From a virus, in the IMG/VR virus record IMGVR_UViG_3300027857_000042, positions 1 through 36,546 of that record: DNA of 36,546 nt. The stretch is one strand, 5' to 3'. The position numbers and the translations under genes were made by a program. How positions within the stretch are numbered: position 1 is the stretch's first letter; each line of letters begins with the position of its first letter. Shown here one piece after another: positions 1 to 7,009 of the stretch. Below the pieces are notes generated by a model. The model was not told the DNA's origin, did no database searches, and was given only the letters and a program-made list of their open reading frames with translations.

Positions 1-44
1 TGCTCGTCTTTCGGGACGATTGGCTTGTCAAACAAATGGCCCAC
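1..44 (-). CDS. Partial small gene, 5' end only
   Basis: An open frame starts with GTG directly after the TAA of the metallophosphoesterase gene and runs off the window (reads MGHLFDKPIVPKDE). The back-to-back stop/start fits the coupling used elsewhere in this block, but 14 codons are too few to assign a family. Confidence 0.35.
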   Translation of the reverse strand, partial: MGHLFDKPIVPKDE

Positions 45-1706
45 TTATGCCTTCCACTTCCCCGCGTATTGCGTGATGATCGCACGCTTCCCGTTCTTGT
101 ACGTCAGAATGTTGCTGTGACTTTGAGAATTCGGCCCCTTCATGTAGTCCCAACGGCACTTTGCCAAGGTTCCGGCCACGTACAGCCCGTCGTATATCCC
201 AGCGCTATGAGTGTGCGCCGTATTAGCGCGGCGAGCCATTTTCGATAGGTTCTCAGGCGTTCCGAATCGACCCGATGGCCCCAGATGTCCGTGCATGCCG
301 CATTCGATCTTACCACCAGCGATCTTGTAAGATTCGTCGGCAATCAAAAACTTCGCCGGAGCCTTATATCCGCCGACTTCTCGCAAAGCATATTCGAGAA
401 CGTTAATGTCTCGCACCATTTTTGGATTCGCAGTGCGAGCACGCGACTGTTCATCGGTTACGCCGTTGCGAATCTGCCCGTACAGATACGCTTGCAGCTT
501 CAAAAAGACCTCAGTATTGGGCGGGTCTTTTCGATAGTCATACTCGCGGAGCCAGCGCTTCAACCACACGTCATCGTGGTTCGAGTCGACGATCACGGTC
601 TTAACGTCTGGGCGATCAAAAGCAGCCATGATTTTCGCAGTGTCGACTAATTCATTGTCCAGTTTGTGATAACCGCGAAGCCAAGTGTGAAACTTCTCGT
701 GATTCGTTTGGTATCGGCGCTGATGCGGATTAACCGCCGCGCCTTCCATAACATCATGCAAAAACTGAACACGAGGACGAAGTGAATCCAGCATGTTCAA
801 AGATAAACGAACAGCCTCTTCATCTGCGAACGTGCCGTGAAGGTCGCCATACGTGATAGCCTCGACCGATTCGTTCTTGCTTACAATATTTCCGCCTTGC
901 GCGAGAATATTCAAATCCTGAATCGTGTCGGTACCCTGGTCGTAGTTCAACTGTCGAACGAACCAGTTACCATCGCTGTTCACCTCGACAAGCAAACCAC
1001 CATAGATGTGGTGAAACTCGGCCTTGAGTCCTTCGCGTTTTTGAATGTAGTTCTTCTGCGTCACCGTGCCTGTGGTGTAGCTCAGCTTCACACCTTCGCC
1101 TTGCATCGTCGGCAGGCTGCGCATTGCCAGCTTCGCGTGAGGGAAAATAGCAGACTTGCGTCCCGAGTACGCCTCGAAGCCCGCTAGCGGGTTCACCGCT
1201 GTGGGCAGCGTGTTCATCTCGCCGCACCACACGAGGCCATTAGCTAGCTCGATTCGCCTATCCGCAAAATACGGAGATACATTTGGATCATACCAAAGCA
1301 GTCTTCCGGTAGGCTTATGTTTGCCGCGCTTGACACTCAGTTGGCCGTACGCGTTCTGGTTATAAGTGTACGTGCCAATCAAGATTCGTGCGTTGTAATA
1401 CTTCGCCAAGGCCTTCAGGTTGGCCCACACTTCGTCGTGCACTTTGGTGTTGTTCTGCGCAGACGACAGGATGTAGCGGTACACCTCGCCGCTTGGAGGC
1501 AGAGGCAGCTTTTCGGTTTCAGTTCCTAGGATCGTTCCGCCTGATAATGGCTTGCCCATCAGCCCTGTGTTCGCCAGCTTGCGGCGCACAGAGGAACGAC
1601 TGATGCCCAGTTCCTTCGCCGTCTTTCTAATGTTGCCTTTGTTACTGTTGAATACCGCAGACACTTCGTCCACGGTCAGCCTATCGGCCTTCGGTACGTT
1701 GCTCAT
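45..1706 (-). CDS. Calcineurin-like metallophosphoesterase with N-terminal helix-turn-helix
   Basis: The 553-residue protein shows the five metal-binding motifs of the Mre11/SbcD-type metallophosphoesterase fold in order: GDLHG (about residue 288), HDVMEG (about 316), NHDD (about 377), GMHGH (about 475) and AHTHS (about 498). That predicts a two-metal phosphodiesterase or DNase. Residues 10-50 form a Fis-like helix-turn-helix (ELGISRSSVRRKL), so it may bind DNA by itself. Length and the lone phosphoesterase domain recall the phage T5 A1 host-DNA-degradation protein, but that link is inference. The ATG is preceded by GAGGGAAT, a good ribosome site. The next gene upstream ends 11 bases away, so both are probably co-transcribed. 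It could instead act in phage DNA repair or processing. Confidence 0.72.
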   Translation of the reverse strand: MSNVPKADRLTVDEVSAVFNSNKGNIRKTAKELGISRSSVRRKLANTGLMGKPLSGGTILGTETEKLPLPPSGEVYRYILSSAQNNTKVHDEVWANLKALAKYYNARILIGTYTYNQNAYGQLSVKRGKHKPTGRLLWYDPNVSPYFADRRIELANGLVWCGEMNTLPTAVNPLAGFEAYSGRKSAIFPHAKLAMRSLPTMQGEGVKLSYTTGTVTQKNYIQKREGLKAEFHHIYGGLLVEVNSDGNWFVRQLNYDQGTDTIQDLNILAQGGNIVSKNESVEAITYGDLHGTFADEEAVRLSLNMLDSLRPRVQFLHDVMEGAAVNPHQRRYQTNHEKFHTWLRGYHKLDNELVDTAKIMAAFDRPDVKTVIVDSNHDDVWLKRWLREYDYRKDPPNTEVFLKLQAYLYGQIRNGVTDEQSRARTANPKMVRDINVLEYALREVGGYKAPAKFLIADESYKIAGGKIECGMHGHLGPSGRFGTPENLSKMARRANTAHTHSAGIYDGLYVAGTLAKCRWDYMKGPNSQSHSNILTYKNGKRAIITQYAGKWKA

Positions 1707-1717
1707 ATTCCCTCTGT

Positions 1718-2431
1718 TTATCGATGTAAGCCGTAGCCAATGACAGCACTGATGATCGCGATAAGGATATTGCGCTTCCTTGCTTGTGCTTTCACGTCTT
1801 TGATCTCGGCGTCTTTCGTTACGATTGTTTGCTTACAGGTGTCATTATCAGACGTGTGGGCCTTTTTCTCATCCTCGAACTTCGTTTGATTGTTCGTAGC
1901 GATTTGCATCTCCGCAGTGAGTGAGGCTTTCAAATCTGTATTGTCCTTCGACAACACCGGAACTTGTATGAGTGCGTCAACCGACTTTTGTGCGAGCGGC
2001 AGCGGCACATCGAAATCGCCGTTCGTGCTGATTGTCGGCGCGGCCTCGTTTGCTGCTGCTCCCCACTTAGTGGCTAACTGAGATGGCGGGAGAGTCTTGA
2101 TGTCCTGACGATCTTTAAATAGCTGTGCATCACGAGCCACGATGGACGCACTTAGGCCTGTCAGTTGCGTTTGGAGATTCGCGTTTTGCTGTGTGAGCGT
2201 GTCGATCTGCTTCTGTGTCGTGGCCTGTGTTTGCTCATTCGCTTTTTGCATCTGAGCCAATAGCGCCATGTCTTCGACGTGTTGATCGTGTGCTCTGCGT
2301 GCAAGAATGCTCTCTATACCATAGATCGAACCTATTACCAATACGCCAACAGCTAGCAAAAGGAAGAGGTGGTGTCTGGCCCAGTCAATGTCCCTGGTTA
2401 CGACGTTTTGAACCTGTGTGTCTGTGCTCAT
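1718..2431 (-). CDS. Membrane-anchored coiled-coil protein
   Basis: A 237-residue protein. A hydrophobic helix near residues 20-40 (LFLLLAVGVLVIGSIYG) is followed by a Gln-rich coiled coil (about 60-100), a soluble region, and a second short hydrophobic segment at the C terminus (ILIAIISAVIGYG). An upstream GTG gives seven extra residues, but GGAAGG lies 10 bases before the ATG, so I start at the ATG. Topology resembles inner-membrane spanins or other phage envelope proteins, but no lysis cassette is visible here. Function unknown. Confidence 0.65.
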   Translation of the reverse strand: MSTDTQVQNVVTRDIDWARHHLFLLLAVGVLVIGSIYGIESILARRAHDQHVEDMALLAQMQKANEQTQATTQKQIDTLTQQNANLQTQLTGLSASIVARDAQLFKDRQDIKTLPPSQLATKWGAAANEAAPTISTNGDFDVPLPLAQKSVDALIQVPVLSKDNTDLKASLTAEMQIATNNQTKFEDEKKAHTSDNDTCKQTIVTKDAEIKDVKAQARKRNILIAIISAVIGYGLHR

Positions 2432-2449
2432 TTTTGGTTTGCTACCTTC

Positions 2450-2481
2450 CACTAAAACAGCTATTGTATGGCACGAATTTT
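2450..2481. repeat. Direct repeat, copy 1, flanking HNH gene
   Basis: CACTAAAACAG, six variable bases, then TATGGCACGA plus a T run. The partner is at 2898-2929 with the same six-base spacing. The pair brackets the HNH gene; this copy overlaps its stop codon and the next gene's upstream region. Confidence 0.7.
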
Positions 2482-2895
2482 CTTTCGCTTTTCTTTCTCT
2501 ATTCGTCTCAACATGAGACGGTGCTTCTTGGTGTTGACCTTGCCGGGATAGCCGTAGTGGGCGTAACCGAGAGCGGTCGTCGCCGGGGGCGTCTGCACGT
2601 AGGCCAGGAGATTGCGAACGAATTCAACGAAGGACACAGACTCTTGCCTGTGCATGCCTAGGCGAACCCAGGCATTTTCTAGCTTGCCTAGGATCGGGTT
2701 ACACTGCGAACAAAGAAGTCCTCGGAACAGCCCGTCTAAGTGAGAGTGATCGGTAGCTAAGCGCTTACCTGTATGGCACGGTCGACCGCACAACGCGCAA
2801 ACGCCGCGTTGATACGTGTTGACAGTTTCCCATTTTTCGATGGTCAGCTTAAAGCCATCCATCAAACGCTTGGCGCGTGCTTTATCGTTCTCCAT
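2461..2895 (-). CDS. HNH endonuclease, endonuclease VII-like
   Basis: A 144-residue protein with the zinc and catalytic pattern of the recombination endonuclease VII family: CALCGRPC, then ATDHSH, then RGLLCSQCNPILG. The C terminus is very basic. Such free-standing phage genes usually act as homing endonucleases. This copy lacks the two-hairpin leader seen before five other HNH genes. It is flanked by two imperfect direct repeats (2450-2481 and 2898-2929), as if its insertion duplicated the leader of the next gene. Confidence 0.82.
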   Translation of the reverse strand: MENDKARAKRLMDGFKLTIEKWETVNTYQRGVCALCGRPCHTGKRLATDHSHLDGLFRGLLCSQCNPILGKLENAWVRLGMHRQESVSFVEFVRNLLAYVQTPPATTALGYAHYGYPGKVNTKKHRLMLRRIEKEKRKKIRAIQ

Positions 2896-2897
2896 GT

Positions 2898-2929
2898 CAC
2901 TAAAACAGGAAAACTATGGCACGATTTTT
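2898..2929. repeat. Direct repeat, copy 2, flanking HNH gene
   Basis: Second copy of CACTAAAACAG-N6-TATGGCACGA, just upstream of the HNH start codon. Only the six-base centre and a few end bases differ from the copy at 2450-2481. Confidence 0.7.
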
Positions 2930-3027
2930 ATCCCGGCGTACCCCCATCGTAAAATCTGTTTTGTCGAATGCTCACGCGGCCACTCAAACGAAATTCTCTG
3001 AACCAAAATTTGTCTCGCGCCAAGGTT

Positions 3028-3210
3028 CTAGTACGTCTCGCGCGACAAATAGTTAATGAAGCCCCAACCATACATAGCGCGGATGTTGCGAATAATCTCC
3101 ACCTCTGGTCCGTCATCGGCTGGATCGTATGCACACTCATTCCCCGCAGGCGATTTGTAAAACGCCGTCGCGTGCCCACTTGTGTTACTGAAGTCTAGTC
3201 GTTCGTACAT
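3028..3210 (-). CDS. Small hypothetical protein
   Basis: 60 residues, acidic and aromatic-rich (MYERLDFSNTSGHATAF), not recognised. A strong AAGGAG lies 8 bases before the ATG, and the gene starts 3 bases after the stop of the upstream zinc mini-protein, so the two are translated as a pair. Confidence 0.6.
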   Translation of the reverse strand: MYERLDFSNTSGHATAFYKSPAGNECAYDPADDGPEVEIIRNIRAMYGWGFINYLSRETY

Positions 3211-3213
3211 TTG

Positions 3214-3369
3214 TCAATTCTCCTTAACACATTCTTGACATGCGTCGCGCAGCACGCCATTCTTGTCAGGCTTCTGATACCCCGCGATGCGCTCGGGGTG
3301 ATCTTCGTCTGGCCTTTTCTTGCAAAAGAAACACACATCTTCCCCGTAGGGACCTAGGTCTTCTGACAT
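3214..3369 (-). CDS. CxxC zinc-ribbon mini-protein
   Basis: 51 residues (MSEDLGPYGEDVCFFCKKRP at the start) with two Cys pairs, CFFC and CQEC, about 35 residues apart, which is a likely zinc ribbon. AAAGGA precedes the ATG. The 3' end carries the ribosome site of the next gene. Function unknown; similar mini-proteins at 4059, 7009, 7400 and 8421 suggest a shared theme in this block. Confidence 0.6.
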   Translation of the reverse strand: MSEDLGPYGEDVCFFCKKRPDEDHPERIAGYQKPDKNGVLRDACQECVKEN

Positions 3370-3472
3370 GACATTCCTTTCCACGGCACGATCCGGCCAC
3401 CTTCAAAAGTCACAGGCGCGATACCACACGACTTTAGAAAATCATTGTTTTGGCGATAGCTGCGTTGCTCAT
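3354..3472 (-). pseudogene. Possible frameshifted small gene behind its own promoter
   Basis: A promoter (3495-3522) and an AGGAGG lead to an ATG at 3472, yet that frame stops after 12 codons. A neighbouring frame, open from about 3480 to the TAG at 3354-3356, reads like a real protein (DFLKSCGIAPVTFEGGRIVP) but has no usable start. A single indel just after the ATG would join them. This could be a decayed gene, a sequencing error, or programmed shifting; no slippery heptamer is visible. Confidence 0.35.
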
Positions 3473-3494
3473 TTGGTGGTGCCTCCTATTCATG

Positions 3495-3522
3495 AGTATA
3501 CGCCTATCCTAAGAGAATGCAA
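3495..3522 (-). promoter_or_regulatory. Sigma70-like promoter of the shared minus-strand type
   Basis: TTGCAT, 16 bases, TATACT on the minus strand. It is preceded by the shared element CATTCGTAC(C/T)ATTG, and further upstream by a CCTAGTAC box also seen near 9140. Confidence 0.6.
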
Positions 3523-3535
3523 TAGTACGAATGGC

Positions 3536-3661
3536 CTAGTACTTTCTCTCCGGGGGCTTTGGGGCGCGTCGGTCAGACTGGCTGGCTATGACGCACAGAA
3601 ACAGGCCAAATAAGCCTATAACAAGCCCTAGAAATGCTGCGACCGTGATTAAAGTCTTCAT
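3536..3661 (-). CDS. Single-pass membrane mini-protein
   Basis: 41 residues: an N-terminal hydrophobic helix (LITVAAFLGLVIGLFGLFLC) and a short charged tail. Its ATG overlaps the TGA of the upstream gene (ATGA), which implies translational coupling with that membrane protein. It may be a partner of the 134-residue protein or a small lysis or exclusion protein; nothing decides. Confidence 0.6.
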   Translation of the reverse strand: MKTLITVAAFLGLVIGLFGLFLCVIASQSDRRAPKPPERKY

Positions 3662-4062
3662 TCCTCGTTCCCCTCTTTCTTGTGCTTCCTAGGAATAAGA
3701 CCTACATTGCGCACACCATAACGATCCATGCCACAGCGTAGGTACAGCTTAGGACCTTCGTTGTACGGTCTGCACAACACGAGAGCATCGTCAGACAGAG
3801 GCGCGGGATGACTACCCTCTATCGGCTCAATTGTATAAGCGATGCGTACGTCCTGAGCCTCCATCACGTAACGACCAACAGAATCACGATGGTCAAGCTT
3901 GAAAACAACCTGCTCGCCTACGTGAGCCTCTTGCGCCGAGGCGGGTTTCAAATACCAAATAGCCCAGCCTGAAAAGCCAAACAGCACAGCATAGGAACAA
4001 ATTGTCAGTCGAACGATCCCTTTGATTTGTTTTTGCGTTAATCCGGGTACGCGAATTTTCAT
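3658..4062 (-). CDS. Membrane-anchored hypothetical protein
   Basis: 134 residues. An N-terminal transmembrane or uncleaved signal segment at about 20-38 (YAVLFGFSGWAIWYL) is followed by a soluble domain of about 95 residues. Both ends overlap their neighbours by ATGA junctions (4059 and 3661), forming a three-gene coupled run with a zinc mini-protein before it and a membrane mini-protein after it. Family not recognised. Confidence 0.6.
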   Translation of the reverse strand: MKIRVPGLTQKQIKGIVRLTICSYAVLFGFSGWAIWYLKPASAQEAHVGEQVVFKLDHRDSVGRYVMEAQDVRIAYTIEPIEGSHPAPLSDDALVLCRPYNEGPKLYLRCGMDRYGVRNVGLIPRKHKKEGNEE

Positions 4063-4289
4063 AAAATCACCTCTCCTCGTGTGTCAGCGTAAAACTGATT
4101 CGTACTACGTGTAGCGTCCTTCGCTCCTACAATCCTGACAGCACACTCAGGACAATAAGGGCCATTTAGTGGCGTGCTATCTTTTTCGATAAACCAGTCG
4201 CTCCCGTTGTCCTCTGCGCTGCATCCTCGACATCGCAGAACACGAAAGCGCTTGATAGCTTCGCGCCACGATATGAGAACCATCCGCAT
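4059..4289 (-). CDS. CxxC zinc-ribbon small protein
   Basis: 76 residues with CRGC and CPEC about 28 residues apart, consistent with a zinc ribbon. AGGGGA lies 8 bases before the ATG. It is the first gene of a coupled trio. Function unknown. Confidence 0.6.
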   Translation of the reverse strand: MRMVLISWREAIKRFRVLRCRGCSAEDNGSDWFIEKDSTPLNGPYCPECAVRIVGAKDATRSTNQFYADTRGEVIL

Positions 4290-4354
4290 TTAAATAATCC
4301 CCTGCCCGTAATCCGGCGAAGTCGTGAAGTTGTCAACGTAATCCTTAGACTCCT

Positions 4355-4708
4355 TTAAACCCATCGCCGTAGCCGCACGGCTTTTATGGCGTTGATTTTA
4401 TTTCCCGTCGCCAATTCGCGGGCAACAATTTCGTTAACCTCTCGGCGGTTGGCACGGTTCTTCAAAGCGTACGCGAGACGATCAAATCCCACGGCAACAA
4501 TTTCGTTAACCTCTTGACGGTTGGCAAGGTTCTTCAAAGCGTACGCGAGACGATCAAATCCCACGGCGTCATTTTCAAAAGCCTTGGCAAGATACCGCGA
4601 GGCAACTTGATTAGCGACACTCCTGTATTCTTCCGCCGCAGCTTCTACGGCGAGAAGCAATTCATCGCGTTCCTGCTTGGTGATCTTTAGTGTAAAAAGT
4701 TTGTCCAT
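4355..4708 (-). CDS. Helical protein with a 24-residue tandem duplication
   Basis: 117 residues. Two adjacent copies of a 24-residue unit (AVGFDRLAYALKN then (L/R)ANR(Q/R)EVNEIV) are encoded by a 72-bp near-exact tandem repeat at 4422-4565. The N-terminal half (TLKITKQERD) resembles small phage helical proteins that begin with a β-strand and then long helices. The 24-residue copies read as two amphipathic helices. Function unknown. Confidence 0.6.
   Translation of the reverse strand: MDKLFTLKITKQERDELLLAVEAAAEEYRSVANQVASRYLAKAFENDAVGFDRLAYALKNLANRQEVNEIVAVGFDRLAYALKNRANRREVNEIVARELATGNKINAIKAVRLRRWV
4422..4565. repeat. 72-bp in-frame tandem duplication
   Basis: The string starting GCAACAATTTCGTTAACCTC recurs exactly 72 bases later (4422 and 4494), with only a few substitutions between copies. 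The unit length is a multiple of three, so the gene frame is kept. High identity suggests a recent duplication. Confidence 0.85.
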
Positions 4709-4727
4709 GTTTTCTCCTTGAAAAATT

Positions 4728-6044
4728 TTAGCCCCAGGCTACTGTCTTGAGAAACTTTTTCAAATCCACCGCTTCTTTTTGTGCGACCTTCTTGGCGGCT
4801 ACTTCTTCCGCCGTTGGTTGCACCGTCGCGCGAGTAATCATGGTCTGCTTGACTTCGTCGCGAACTTCATGTCGCTTTACGGAAGCTTTGAACGGTGCCA
4901 CCGTCTGGCCTTGTTCCCAGCCCATATCGTTCGATGCGAAGTAGGCCAGAACGTTGTTGCCTTGCTTCATTTTGTAAAAGTGTGTCACGCCAAAATCTGA
5001 TTCGTACGTGTTGGTGTAGACCACGAGTACATTCTCGAAAATCATGCGCTCGCCAACCACGCCGACGAACTCAGAATTCTTGTCAGACTCGATCCGGGCA
5101 TTGCGGCGAATAGTGCGTTCTTTCTCTCGGGAATAAGCACTGATTGCGGAGACCGCGTATCCGAATTCCTTAGAACGAATAGCCGTTGTGCGAGACAGAA
5201 GAGACAGGTTGTACAAGTAGTCGTCTGTCGTGTTCGCGTCGATTGTGCCCAGCCATTCCATCGTCTCGGCGACTAGGGCTTTATCCTCTTCGCTCACCGT
5301 CAGCTTATGTTCGAAATTTTCGCGAGTCTTGGGGCCACCAAACATCCAATCTCGTGTGCGCTGCGCCGTCGAAGTTTTGTCGAACTCACGCGCCGACTTC
5401 CCAGACAGCCAGCCATATTGACGGATAGCAGATGCGCCGATTTCGAGCACTTCAGACATCAAGTAGCGATCCAGCGCAGAAGAGCCGCCACCGCCAAAAC
5501 CTTCATCCTCTGCCATCCCCATCAAATCATCCGCGTCGATCAAAATCTGTGCTAGTTCTGCGAGAGTCTCGGGATTCGTCAGTCCCAGATAATACGCGAG
5601 ACAGTTGCGACCGATTTGGCGAAAACCATTTTCGTTCGCAATCACGAACGTTTCAAGACGGCGACGGTGCGTCTTGCAGTGGTCACAGTAATTGTCTGCG
5701 TTGCGGAAGTGCTCAGGAATACTGCCCTCGAATCCAGGAACTTGACGCATGACATTGCCCAAGAGATTACCGTTTTCATCGAACGCAGGCGACAGCACAG
5801 CGGCAAACTCATACCCGTTGATCTTGGGGCGACCTTCAGACCGGAGAGTCACAGAGTAGATGCGGCGCACCACTTTGACATATTCGTCGAACTCATTCAG
5901 CTTGCTATGCGTTTCCTCGCGGTACTCACCAACCGTCATCACAGGCGCGGCAATTTTGGCGCGATTGCAGCGGCGCGTCAGCCTGTCCATTTGCACCCGT
6001 AGCTTATCGAGATTCTGCTCGGGAACTTGGTAGGTGTTTTCCAT
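4728..6044 (-). CDS. Zinc-finger plus OB-like domain protein, phage/plasmid family
   Basis: 438 residues. Around 118-150 it has CDHCKTHRRRLETFVI followed by RQIGRNCLAYYLG, a pattern I know from hypothetical proteins of large phages and plasmids. Residues about 330-390 (GERMIFENVLVVYTNTYESD ... GNNVLAYFASND ... GQTVAPFKASVKRHE) look like an OB-type β-barrel, so nucleic-acid binding is plausible. The C terminus is Lys-rich. It is the largest protein of the early block after the phosphoesterase. A promoter at 6051-6078 would start transcription almost at the ATG, so the message may be leaderless. Exact role unknown. Confidence 0.7.
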   Translation of the reverse strand: MENTYQVPEQNLDKLRVQMDRLTRRCNRAKIAAPVMTVGEYREETHSKLNEFDEYVKVVRRIYSVTLRSEGRPKINGYEFAAVLSPAFDENGNLLGNVMRQVPGFEGSIPEHFRNADNYCDHCKTHRRRLETFVIANENGFRQIGRNCLAYYLGLTNPETLAELAQILIDADDLMGMAEDEGFGGGGSSALDRYLMSEVLEIGASAIRQYGWLSGKSAREFDKTSTAQRTRDWMFGGPKTRENFEHKLTVSEEDKALVAETMEWLGTIDANTTDDYLYNLSLLSRTTAIRSKEFGYAVSAISAYSREKERTIRRNARIESDKNSEFVGVVGERMIFENVLVVYTNTYESDFGVTHFYKMKQGNNVLAYFASNDMGWEQGQTVAPFKASVKRHEVRDEVKQTMITRATVQPTAEEVAAKKVAQKEAVDLKKFLKTVAWG

Positions 6045-6050
6045 GCCCTT

Positions 6051-6078
6051 AGTCTACGCTTATCCTCGCCAGTGTCAA
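6051..6078 (-). promoter_or_regulatory. Promoter of the 438-residue protein gene, possibly leaderless
   Basis: TTGACA, 16 bases, TAGACT. The -10 ends 6 bases before the ATG at 6044, so normal initiation would fall on or next to the start codon. The spacer ends in AGCG before the -10, as at 8380-8407. Confidence 0.6.
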
Positions 6079-6091
6079 CAACAAAAAAGTA

Positions 6092-6325
6092 CTAGGACTC
6101 TAGCTCTGTCATCGCTTCAAACGTTCGTACTAGGTCTGAAACATCAGCCTCGGGTAACTCATCTACGGTCGGCCACATTTCAGGTTTAGTACTGGTAATC
6201 ACCTGAATCATTTTGTCGATTCTATCCATTGGTATCCTTTGCATTTCTAAATTTTGTCGAGCCTCCTGCCGCCTGGGCAAATACTGCCTGGGGTGTGGAT
6301 TTTTGCGTCCTGGGCCTTCAGTCAT
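6092..6325 (-). CDS. Small hypothetical protein with basic N terminus
   Basis: 77 residues: a basic, Pro-rich N terminus, then an acidic helical C-terminal half (VDELPEADVSDLVRTFEAM). AAAGGTAGG precedes the ATG and sits in a small hairpin (6328-6347). A second start at MDRIDKM (32 codons in) has an equally good AAAGGA, so a 45-residue form may be made too. Confidence 0.5.
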   Translation of the reverse strand: MTEGPGRKNPHPRQYLPRRQEARQNLEMQRIPMDRIDKMIQVITSTKPEMWPTVDELPEADVSDLVRTFEAMTELES

Positions 6326-6330
6326 GCTGC

Positions 6331-6426
6331 CTACCTTTCGAGTAGGCCACCTAGCTCCCCTTCACCTTCGCAGGTCGTTTCTAAGGCAGTGATAACGGCT
6401 CGGTCGAACCCTTTGCCCTGATTCAC
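6331..6426 (-). CDS. Mini-protein, GTG start
   Basis: 31 residues (MNQGKGFDRAVITALETTCE at the start). The GTG overlaps the TGA of the upstream 28-codon frame and the stop lies 5 bases before the next ATG. It looks like a real tiny phage protein by composition only. Confidence 0.4.
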   Translation of the reverse strand: MNQGKGFDRAVITALETTCEGEGELGGLLER

Positions 6427-6509
6427 GCTGGCTCACAGCCCGTGTTCCCATTGTGACGACTGTGCATTTCTGCCTTTTGCGTCACGGGTAACGTTTTCTC
6501 GGGTGACAT
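6423..6509 (-). CDS. Possible 28-residue mini-protein
   Basis: Short frame MSPEKTLPVTQKAEMHSRHN onward, with AGAGG before the ATG and a GTGA overlap with the next mini-gene. Supported only by this coupling; composition is not distinctive. Confidence 0.25.
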   Translation of the reverse strand: MSPEKTLPVTQKAEMHSRHNGNTGCEPA

Positions 6510-6645
6510 GCCTCTGCGCTCAGTCGCCGTGGTTCTCTACTACTTCCGACGAACTCACATCGAGTGTGAGCGCTTGCCGGAAAATCGGTTTTGGTGAGTA
6601 GCCCGAGGTAGGCGCGGATGAGTCGCCTCGTTCTCAGTGTTATGC
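6510..6645 (-). other. Non-coding stretch after the tRNA-like gene
   Basis: No convincing gene. A perfect hairpin, CTCACA with loop CTCGA, lies near 6550-6566, flanked by further complementary bases. It may be the 3' trailer of the tRNA-like transcript. Confidence 0.3.
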
Positions 6646-6772
6646 TCCCCCCGCCAGGATTCGAACCTAGGTCTTCCGCGTAGTGTTTGCAAGTGTCTAG
6701 GGCACTTTGGTGAAGACCTAGAAGCTTCACCGCATCACGTACGGACGTTCTAAACCGCTAAACTACGGGGGG
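6646..6772 (-). tRNA. tRNA-like gene with a ~54-nt insertion in the anticodon arm
   Basis: Read on the minus strand: acceptor CCCCCCG pairs with CGGGGGG (7/7), D stem GTTT/GAAC, anticodon stem TCCGT/GCGGA, a 4-base variable region, and T arm CTAGG-TTCGAAT-CCTGG. Every element fits a normal tRNA, but the anticodon loop spans 61 nt. Inside are two hairpins (GGTGAAG/CTTCACC and AAGTG/CACTT). The first possible loop, ACGTGAT, would give a His GTG anticodon but has C at position 33. GCGG appears at both ends of the extra segment, as if it were a 54-nt insertion with a duplicated target. No CCA is encoded, unlike the plus-strand tRNAs. It has its own promoter (6832-6860). It may be an intron-bearing tRNA, a decoy, or a decayed gene. 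Confidence 0.6.
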
Positions 6773-6831
6773 CCAGTTTGAATGGCTCCCTAACACTCCT
6801 GAGCCACTCACCAAAACCAATTTACAAATTC

Positions 6832-6860
6832 AGCTTACATGAAACACAAAACCTTGTCAA
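6832..6860 (-). promoter_or_regulatory. Promoter of the minus-strand tRNA-like gene
   Basis: TTGACA, 17 bases, TAAGCT on the minus strand, 60 bases before the tRNA-like acceptor stem. The -35 overlaps the end of the upstream small gene. It resembles the two promoters at the head of the plus-strand tRNA array (CTTGACA, 17-18 bases, TAxGxT). Confidence 0.6.
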
Positions 6861-7009
6861 GCACTTTTTTCAATTTTTTCGTCTTCGGGCTTTTGCCACA
6901 AGTTCTCAAGGTTTTGTTGAAAACGCTTCTCTTCCTCTTCGACGCGACGGCTTGCCTGAAGTTCAAAATACCTATCAATCCAATCCAGAATTTTATTAAA
7001 CGGCCACAT
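6857..7009 (-). CDS. Small charged helical protein
   Basis: 50 residues (MWPFNKILDWIDRYFELQAS at the start), an amphipathic N-terminal helix then a highly charged tail. GGGAGGAAG precedes the ATG, which overlaps the TAA of the upstream gene (TAATG). Function unknown; the N terminus could lie on a membrane. Confidence 0.65.
   Translation of the reverse strand: MWPFNKILDWIDRYFELQASRRVEEEEKRFQQNLENLWQKPEDEKIEKSA

Noticed and set aside
6482-6730. Open frame of 82 codons on the minus strand
   Set aside because: It runs through the tRNA-like gene and has no ribosome site; the tRNA explains the sequence.
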